DNA of 64,000 nucleotides from Avena insularis (taxonomy: Eukaryota > Streptophyta > Magnoliopsida > Poales > Poaceae). The stretch is from positions 124,675,503 to 124,739,502 of the forward strand of contig CM042692.1 in assembly GCA_023614405.1 (NCBI GenBank), given 5' to 3'. Of the stretch, positions 56,989-64,000 are shown in pieces (within the stretch, counting starts at the first letter, position 1; each line of letters starts with the position of its first letter). A model generated the notes under the pieces. That model saw nothing but the letters and a program-made list of their open reading frames with translations, ran no database searches and was not told the DNA's origin. A program made the translations under genes and the position numbers.

Positions 56989-58108
56989 CCGAGGTGGAGG
57001 CCCAGAATAAGGAGCTGCAGAAGTGTGTTGCCGAGCTGGAAGGTAATTTTCCTCTTGGCCCATATCTTTTGCACCTCTCCCTTCTGACCCGGATTGTATT
57101 TCTACCTCGGCTCGTCCGGGTCAAAAATTATTGTAGAGTCTCATCAAGATTACATATCCATGCCTAAACTTATGACTCATTTTCTCGAACAAGCAGGAGA
57201 ACATCATGAAAGATGAAGGAGAAGGATGACAAGATATCTCGGCTCTGCGCTGAAAGTGACAATCTGAAGAAACTCCAGAAGATTGAGCTTGACAAACTTG
57301 ACCAGGAGTTCACCGAGGAAAAGAGCCGGCTCACCTCCAGTTAGAGAAGGATAAGGAGCTACTTCAAGAAGCTGAGGTCAAGTTTGACTCGGGGAATCTT
57401 GAGTTGGAAAAATTCCAGAAGCAATCTGCAGCATGGTTGGCCGAGCTTACTCGGATCAATAACATTGTAGCCCGTGAGTTTCCTCTTGCTAACTTTTTCT
57501 TTTACTGCCAAGGTTTTCTCTTATCCCTATTGCTTTGCCTGACTTAGTATTTTGTGCTCCTTCCCTTAGGCAACTTCCCCAAGTCAAAAACTCGTGCTAA
57601 AACTGCTCTCCGCAAGTTTTGGGAGAAGTAGGTCGAGGTTGGTCCTGTCTCCCCAGAGTATGACATTGATGACTTCTTGGTTGGTCTCTAGGCCAGCCTC
57701 GAACTCATGAAGACCTTTGGGGTTGATATTATGGACGTCACCATCTAAGTATTCCATGTCCTCTGGTTAGAAGACCCCACTCCGAAGCAAGTTAAGCACT
57801 TGGTGGAGAGACTAATGGATTGCGAGACGCGGGTCAATCTATGGAGGGAATCCGCTGCCCGAGCTGGTGCCGACACAACCTTGTCCTTTGTGCTATCATG
57901 ATATGAAGGTATCAATCTAGATACTCTTCAGAACATGTGCATTGGTTCAGCGTGGATGACCAATCTGGAGTTCATTTTCTTGTTTGCTCAATCTTATGAT
58001 CCGACTCGCGTCTACCATTTTCGGCATTCATCTTACGAGTCTAAGATCAGAAAATCGAATCGACAATACTTAAAACCATGAGAATTAGCTCAGAGTGATT
58101 CGACATAA
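56989..58108 (+). pseudogene. Antisense gene of element C, exons 4 to 6 (coiled coil and C-terminal domain)
   Basis: Acceptor TTTTGCTAG (56988) opens exon 4 (56989-57042, EVEAQNKELQKCVAELE). Intron 57043-57196 (GTAATT...AAGCAG), exon 5 (57197-57473, Lys/Glu/Leu-rich coiled coil, one frame break near 57330), intron 57474-57569 (GTGAGT...CCCTTAG), exon 6 (57570-58108). Exon 6 is one frame with five internal stops (57629 TAG, 57689 TAG, 57746 TAA, 57899 TGA, 58079 TGA) before a final TAA at 58106. It contains WRESAARAGADTTLSFVLS, a motif I know from grass gypsy-type antisense proteins. It ends tail to tail with pol, about 390 bp away. Role unknown. Confidence 0.72.
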
Positions 58109-58499
58109 TAATAAAGAAAATAAATGCTGGGTTTAGTCCAAAAAACAAGTGTTGGCTCGATTATTTTCCCGTCCTTAGTCGCTTTTCATGTGCATAGCAT
58201 TTGCCAGCTTTTTCTCTTGCTTGCCATGAAGCCAATTTTCTGGACAACAGCAAGTCAACGAGTGAGCCTTTGGTGCCGACATACTACTAACTCGGCCTAA
58301 GGGGTAAGAAACTTAAGCCATCCGACATATAAAATGTAAGTACAAAAAAAGACAATTACTACTAAGGCAGTCCCGGAGTCACTATTCGAGGTGCCGAGGT
58401 TTCATTAATTAGCTCATTGTCGACATACAAATCGACATATGAGAGTTTGGGATACATACACTTCAGCTAAGTGTAAAATGGACGAAGTAGAGCTACATT
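58109..58499. other. Spacer between convergent ends of antisense gene and pol
   Basis: About 390 bp without an ORF worth naming on either strand. Both transcripts of element C should end here, from opposite sides; AATAATAAAGAAAATAA near 58108-58125 could serve as a plant polyadenylation signal for the antisense gene. Confidence 0.5.
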
Positions 58500-59704
58500 C
58501 CATGGCTTTTTGACTCTTCTCCTGACTTGTTCGCCTTATTCTTCTCCTGCGGTTGAGCATCTATGAGATAGTATGCATCATTGTGTAGTGCCTTGCTCAC
58601 GATAAATGGTCCTTCCCATGGAGGTGATAGTTTATGCATGCCAGCAGTGTGTTGCACTAGCCGACGCACCAAATCCCCTTCTCGAAAAACTCAGGGTTTA
58701 CTTTTCGGCTATGATAGCGTCAAAGATTTTGCTGATATATGGCGGATCTAGACAATGCCAATTCTCTTGCCTCTTCTAGAAGATCAACATCATTTTGTCG
58801 GGCTTCCTGCACTTCGGCCCCTGTGTATTGGGTGACTCTAGGCAAAGCATGCCCTATTTTGGCTGGTAATACAGCTGCTGCCCCATTTACCAGAAAGAAT
58901 GGCGTATAGCCAGTTGATCGATTCAGAGTTATCCTGAGGATTCAAGTACTGCCGGGAGTTCGTCAGTCCAACACTCCGCTGATCGTTGTAGTGACTCAAT
59001 GAGCCAGGGTTTTATTCCGGACAGTACTAGCCCATTGGATCTCTCCACTTGCCCATTCTATACAGGATGTGTGACTGATGCAACATCAAGTCTTATCCTT
59101 TTATCCTGATAGAATCGAGCAAATGCACCCTTGACAAAGTTTGTGCAATTATCAGTTATTATGTTGTGGGGGTATCCGTATCTCAAGATTACATCTGTGA
59201 GGAATGATACGGATGTGGATCCATCACATTTTATAATTGGCTTGACCTCAATCCACTTTGTAAACTTATTCACCATGAGTAGAATATGAGTCATGTTGCC
59301 ACGAGCCGGCTTAAACAGCCCAACCATGTCCAAGCACCACACCACAAATGGCCAAGTGATAGTTATAGTTTTCAGTTTGGAGGATGGCATATGTATCTTG
59401 CTCGAATACCTCTGACAGCCATTGCATTTTCTCACTAAGTCCTCTGTGTCCTACAAAGCGCTGGTCCAATAAACCTGTGCCAAAATGCCTTGGCAACTAA
59501 GGCTCTGGACAAGGCAGGATGCCCACATTTGCCCTGATGAATATCTCCGATGATTTCCTGCCCCTCTGCCGAATCAACGCATCGCTGAAGGATAGTAGTG
59601 ATGCTTCTTTTATATAACTCACCATTTATTATAGTATAGGCTTTTGCCCTTCTCTGGATTTTTCTGGCGAGGACCTCCTCACTTGGTAAACTCCCATCTT
59701 TCAA
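58500..59704 (-). pseudogene. Gypsy integrase (element C), broken
   Basis: Minus strand. The zinc-binding N-part (59435-59704) reads LYKRSITTILQRCVDS, then GDIHQGKCGHPALSRAL, and a frame later the MRKCNGCQRY pair of cysteines. The catalytic core (59058-59435) has WPFVVWCLDMVG (first Asp) and ITDNCTNF (second Asp). A TAG at 59056-59058 precedes NGQVERSN, which holds the catalytic Glu; the stop fits a CAG to TAG change. The C-terminal part (about 58500-58900) is in pieces. Motif style is that of Tat elements. Integration enzyme of the element, inactive here. Confidence 0.88.
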
Positions 59705-60163
59705 AAAACTAAGAATTGGCTATGCCCAAGCTGGTACAGCACGGGACGGGAAAATAACTTCTAGGTTAATCTGAATAGTCCCTGGGTTTTGTGAGGCAGT
59801 CCCCGAGTTTGCCAAGGCAGTCCCCGGGTTACTCGATAAACTCCCTCAATCAATGTCCATTGGGAAAACCTCTAATCCTGGTTTGGCCAGGATATGGATT
59901 GACTCAGATTCTGGTGATGGATTGATAGATGGTTTTCCAAGGTGTTCAAGAGCTATGCCTGGTGAGATAGATTGCCAAGATGAATCAAGCTTCGATAACA
60001 CGTTAGCTGCATCATTATCAACCTAAGGTACATGATGGAATTCGCATCCTTCGAAGTACCCACTGATTTTCTGAACGTGAAATCTGTACAAGGCCATATT
60101 TGCATCAAGGGCATCCCAATGACCCGAAACTTGTTGCACTACTAAATCTGAATCACGAAAACA

Positions 60164-60391
60164 TTAGATCCGACGTATCCCAATCTCTTTTGCTACTTTC
60201 AAGCCATGCATAAGTGCCTCATATTCAGCCACATTGTTTGATGCGGCAAAATGTATCTGTAACACATATTTCAACTGGTACTTCTTGGGCGAGGTAAGTA
60301 GTATCCTGACAGCTAACCTGGTTTCCAATTTTGACCTGTCAAAGTGCATTCTCCAAAAGTTCGAGTCAGGCAAGGGTGTCTCATACTGCAT
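60164..60391 (-). pseudogene. Second RNase-H-like domain (element C)
   Basis: Minus strand: WRMHFDRSKLETRLAVRILLTSP, then LQIHFAASNNVAEYEALMHGLKVAKEIG. The NNVAEYEAL motif is that of the extra, archaeal-type RNase H of Tat-lineage Gypsy elements, located between the normal RNase H and integrase. The first catalytic Asp is in the HFDRSK context, where family members usually have a Gly after it. Upstream and downstream frames are interrupted. Confidence 0.82.
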
Positions 60392-60674
60392 TTCAGCCTA
60401 ATCAACAAAAAAGTTGGCCACTGTTTGAGACTTTATTGCATCTCTCCTATCATACTATGGAGCATATGGGGCTAACTCAATTGTCCACTTGGCAATTCGT
60501 CCACTTGCGTCTATGTTACCCATTATCTCGGATATTGGTGCCTCGCATATTACCTTTATAGGGTGTTCTTAAAAGTAATGCTTAAGCTTTTTGGCTGCCA
60601 TATGCCATCTTTTGATAATGTGGGTAGTTTTTGTTTGAAGCAGAAAGTACTTCACTTAGGTAATAATCTGGCCT

Positions 60675-60926
60675 CTACACCAACTTACCCTCCTCGTCAC
60701 GCTCCACCACTACCATGGCATTTATGACTCGGTTGGTCGCTGCTATGTAGAGCAACATCGGCTCTTTCGATAGTGGTGAAGCTAACACTAGTGTAGAGGC
60801 TAGCATATGTTTTAACTCATGAAAGGCACTGTCGGCCTGCGGTGTCCAAATGAACTTATCCGACTTTTTCATTAACTGGTAGAGAGGCAAAGCCTTTTCT
60901 CCCAACCGACTAATGGAACGACTCAA
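60675..60926 (-). pseudogene. RT-associated RNase H domain (element C)
   Basis: Minus strand: RLGEKALPLYQLMKKSDKF, WTPQADSAFHELKHMLAS, EPMLLYIAATNRVINAMVVV, the connection and RNase H start of Gypsy RTs. The usual catalytic Asp position reads YIAATN, as is normal in Tat elements where this domain is degenerate and the second RNase H is thought to act. The frame closes at 60675. Confidence 0.82.
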
Positions 60927-60957
60927 CGATGCCAGGCAGCCAGTGAACTTCTAGACA

Positions 60958-61691
60958 TTGTTGGGACACTTTAGTAGTTCCATGCGCTCAATGGCTCTGA
61001 TCTTAGTTGGATTAGCTTTGATACCTCAGCAAGACACGAGGAAACCGAGTAATTTTTCAGCCGGGACACCAAAGGCGCATTTTTCTGGGTTAAGCTTCAT
61101 TCGAAACCTTCTCAAGTTCGCGAAGTTTGCTGGCTATCATCTAGAAGGGTATTACTCTCCTTGGTTTTTATCACCACATCATCAACATACACTTGGACAT
61201 TTTTGCCAATTTGATCGTGCACGCATTTTTGCATGCACCTTTGGTACGTTGCCCCTGCATTACGTAAGCCGAATGGCATGGTGTGATAGCAATAAGACCT
61301 GTACAGGGTAATAAATTCAGTTTTTATTTGATCATCCGGCTTTAACGGTATCTGGTGGAAACCAGAATACGCGTCTACAAACGATAGAAGTTCACAACTA
61401 GATGTTGAGTCAATAGACTTGATCTATACTTGGCAAAGGAAATGGATCTTTTGGACATGCCTTGTTCAAGTTGGTATAATCGATGCACATGCGCCACACC
61501 ACTTCCATGTTCGGGTCATATTTTTTCGTTTCCACCAGCACCGGATTAGATAGCCATTCTAGATGAAGTACCTCCATGATAAACCCGGCTGCAAGTAGCC
61601 AAGCTATCTCATACCATATGATCTTTCTCCTATCCTCGGCAAAGCGGCAGAGGGGTTTCTTCACCGGCCTTGCATCATGCCTGACATGCAA
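60958..61691 (-). pseudogene. Gypsy reverse transcriptase (element C), broken
   Basis: Minus strand. Fingers: ARPVKKPLCRFAEDRRKII, LLAAGFIMEVLHLEWLSNPV, RMCIDYTNLNKACPKDPFPL. After a break near 61410-61420 the palm reads LLSFVDAYSGFHQ, YHTMPFGLRNAGATYQRCM and the catalytic YVDD (61178-61189), followed by VVIKTKE. Both aspartates of YVDD are kept. A stop follows soon after and the thumb is in another frame. Motifs are close to the RIRE2/Retand-type consensus. Not functional. Confidence 0.9.
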
Positions 61692-61801
61692 AGAGTGCTC
61701 AACCAGCTCCCTCGGAACACCTTGCAGATCCTGTATGGACCAAGCAAAAATATCCCGATTCTCATGGAGGAAGCTGATGAGTTTGCTTTCCTATTTGTCA
61801 T

Positions 61802-62548
61802 TCATGCCCGCACAATTGTGACAGTGCGCTCTAAGAACTTCTCATCAATCTGAACTTTCTTGGTATCCTTAGTCGGCTGAAATGACACACTCCCATGTGG
61901 GTTACTTAGCGTTGGCATATTCAGCTGAGCCAACTGAGCCAGTGTTTCTTGAATCCTCTTCTTCTCCTGTGCTATCACTAATGACTCAGCCAGATGTGAT
62001 CCGACCAAGGCACACTCCATTGAACTCCTAAAGTCCCCAGCAACAGTGATGACCCCATTGGGTCCTGGCATCTTCATCTTTAAGTAACTTATGTGAGTAC
62101 TATCCATGAACTTGGAAATTGCCGGGCCACCGAGTAATGCATTATAACAACTCTCGAGGTCCACTACCTCGAACAACAAGTTTTCTGTCTTGCAGTTATC
62201 TCTTGTGCCGAATAACACATCTATCTGGACTTTGCCAATTGTCTCACAAGATAACCCCGGCAATGCCATGGAAGGTAGTCTTAGTCGCTCATAGAGCATG
62301 TTTTCCGAGATACCTAACTTGTGCATTGTGTCCTTGTATAGTATATTGATACTTCTCTCATTGTCAATGAGTACCTTTGACAACTTCACATTATGTTTGG
62401 ACCAATAAACGTCAAGTCAAGCAGAGCATATGATCCAGGACTTGGCATGAGCTTGGGATGATCCTTTATGCTCCAGGTGATCTCCTGGTCCGACCAATAC
62501 ATATACTTCGGTACTGCCGGCATAACTGCATTAACCTCCATATGTCAC
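61802..62548 (-). pseudogene. Tat-type aspartic protease region (element C)
   Basis: Minus strand. The open part (61802-62389) reads KVLIDNERSINILYKDTMHKL near its start, where the family normally has D-G-G-S: the Asp is kept but the following Gly-Gly is lost. Further on YNALLGGPAISKF, typical of the C-terminal half of this protease. Upstream (62390-62548) the same polyprotein continues with YMYWSDQEITW and KDHPKLMPSPG after a frameshift near 62395, until the H insertion. The reading continues beyond 63980 off the window. Confidence 0.8.
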
Positions 62549-63979
62549 TGATGACCCACAAGTATAGGGGGTGTATCGCAGTATTTTCGAGGAAAGTGAA
62601 ACCCAATTTATTGGTTCGACACAAGGGGAGCCAAAGAATATTTATAAGCCATAACAACTGAGTTGTCAATTCAGCTGCACCTGGAAACAATCTTGCTCAT
62701 AGCAGTTTATCAGTAGCAACAGTTTTGTAATAGGAGTAGTAAAGTAATAGCAGCAGTAAAGTAAAGACAGTAGTAACAATAGCAGTAAACAGTAGGATTC
62801 GAGTGCGGTAGGCATAGGGATGGATGGACGGGCGTTGCATGGACAAGACAATTCACATAGCAATCAGAACATAGGGTAATTACAGATAAATAAGATAAAG
62901 CATCCAAGTACTAGATAATCCGAGGCATGCGTTCCATATATAGTCATACGTGCTCGCAATGAGAACTTGCACAACATCTTCTTTCCTACCAGCCCGTTTG
63001 CAGCGGGGCCTCAAGGGAACTACTGGCAATTAAGGTGCTCCTTTTAATAGAGCACCGGAGCAAAGCATTAACACTCCGTGAACACATGTGATCCTCATAT
63101 CAAAGCCATTCCCTTCGGTTATCCCGATTTCTATCACTTCGGGGCCATTGGTTCTGGACAACAACGTGTGTATACAACTTGCAGATAAGACCAAAAACAA
63201 TACTATCATAATGAATCAATAACATGTTCAGATCTGAAATCATGGCACTCGGGCCCTAGTGACAAGCATTAAGCATAACAAGTCGCAACAAAGTCATAAA
63301 GCACTAATAAAAGATACTAGGCACCATGCCCTAACAATCCAATGCCATTACATGAACGATCTCATCCAATCCCTACCATCCCCATAGCCTACAGCGGGGG
63401 ATTACTCACTCATAGATGGGGGAAACATGGATGGTCGATGGAGAAGCGATGGTGATGATGATGGCAATGATCTCCTCCAATTCCCCATCTCGACAGGGTG
63501 CCAGAACGGAGTTTCTGGTGCTGTTTCGTGGAATCTGGTGGTGGCGGCAGAGCGGAACTCCTTTTGGAAAAACGTCAAACCCCCCGGAGTTTTTAGGTCA
63601 AAAGGCTTCTTATAGGCGAAGAGGGAGACCGAGGGGGTGCTTGGGGGCCCACACCATGTCCTGGCGCGGCCTGGGGGTACCCGCGCCTGGGGGTGTGTGG
63701 CCAGGCTCTGGCCCTCCTCCGTCTCGTATTTTGGCTCCGTGAGTCTTTCGGTCAAATAGGAACTTTGGCTTTTGTCCCGTCCAATTCCGAGAATATTCAT
63801 TTTCTGACTTTCCTGGAACCAAAAATAGCAGAAAATAGGCAGCTGGCACTGTGGCTCTTGTTAATAGGTTAGTCCAAGAAATCATATGAAAAGTACTCCA
63901 AAGTGTGGACAAAACATAAGAAAGTAGATAAAACCAAGCATGGAACATCAAAAATTATAGATACATTTGCAATGTATCA
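62549..63979 (-). mobile_element. Solo LTR H of an A-like Athila family (1431 bp)
   Basis: Minus strand, opening TGATACATTGCAAATGTATC (63979 leftward) and ending GTGGGTCATCA (62549), with perfect TSD GTCAC (62544-62548 and 63980-63984). The first ~250 bp are near-identical to A's LTR; the remainder differs and its 3' end resembles B's. It thus belongs to a third, related family. No interior: an unequal-recombination product. A TATA-like CCTATAAGAAG is on the minus strand at about 63606-63616. Confidence 0.93.
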
Positions 63980-64000
63980 GTCACCTCTGCACACTTTGTC
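63980..64000 (-). other. Element C resumes after solo LTR H
   Basis: TSD GTCAC followed by 16 bases of the interrupted Tat polyprotein region. Too short to translate usefully. Confidence 0.7.

Larger units (their letters stand above)
30481..64000 (-). mobile_element. Tat-type Ty3-gypsy element C (minus strand, 5' end off window)
   Basis: On the minus strand the order is protease, RT, RNase H, a second RNase-H-like domain, integrase, then a long region with an antisense gene, a polypurine tract and the 3' LTR. The dual RNase H and the antisense extra gene point to the Tat lineage (Retand/Grande-like). The 3' LTR is 30481-31185 plus 43963-44068 (about 811 bp without the insertion). The 5' LTR and gag lie right of the window. 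Insertions inside it: B in the 3' LTR, G in an intron of the antisense gene, and solo LTR H near the protease. A possible TSD copy ACTAG precedes it at 30476-30480. Confidence 0.85.

Noticed and set aside
1..64000. A host gene or a new non-transposon system hidden among the repeats
   Set aside because: After assigning LTRs, interiors and TSDs, all segments over 300 bp belong to a retroelement or its untranslated part, except the unidentified ORF at 28840-30444, which itself looks retroelement-associated.

Overview
This window looks like intergenic DNA from a large, repeat-rich grass genome (Poaceae, probably a Pooideae cereal or forage grass). It is built almost entirely from LTR retrotransposons nested inside one another, in families typical of such genomes: Angela/BARE-like and SIRE/Maximus-like Copia, Athila-type Gypsy (WHAM/Sabrina-like LTRs), Tat-type Gypsy, and giant-LTR elements with Tekay/Del-like ends. 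I see no host gene, rRNA, tRNA gene, CRISPR array or prokaryotic feature. Family names are by recognition only; boundaries come from LTR pairs, primer-binding sites and target-site duplications (TSDs) read directly.

Layout, left to right. 1-4283: 5' half of an Angela/BARE-like Copia on the minus strand (LTR 2924-4283). 4284-6581 and 24870-about 30480: a decayed SIRE-like Copia (element E, plus strand). Into its pre-integrase/integrase junction went Athila-type element A (6582-24869, LTRs of 1624 bp each). Into A went element D (10868-22268, TSD TCTAT), with LTRs of 4829 and 4866 bp around only 1706 bp holding one zinc-knuckle ORF. The downstream part of E carries an unidentified broken ORF (28840-30444).

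30481-64000: a Tat-type Gypsy on the minus strand (element C). Its 3' LTR is split by Athila-type element B (31186-43957, TSD CTCGG), which itself holds a reverse-oriented solo LTR of the D family (35176-39892, TSD CAGGT). Between C's 3' LTR and its pol lies a spliced antisense gene on the plus strand (about 44832-58108, six recognisable exons, all decayed). Its third intron contains 59-bp tandem repeats and an inserted element G (48173-56933, TSD GTACT; LTRs 4056 and 3914 bp, internal region 791 bp, no convincing ORF). C's integrase, RNase H, RT and protease follow on the minus strand (58500-62548), broken by a solo Athila-type LTR H (62549-63979, TSD GTCAC).

The insertion order follows from nesting: E first; then the Angela-like element, A and C; then D in A and B, G and H in C; and the D-family solo LTR in B. 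Every autonomous-type coding region here is broken by stops or frameshifts. The two cleanest ORFs are the zinc-knuckle ORF of D and the 207-codon ORF of A, both in elements that lack pol. The most notable items are the two giant-LTR elements with almost no interior, the intron-containing antisense gene of the Tat element with its intronic satellite-like array, and sharply localised LTR-LTR mismatch blocks that look like sequence or assembly artefacts or gene conversion.
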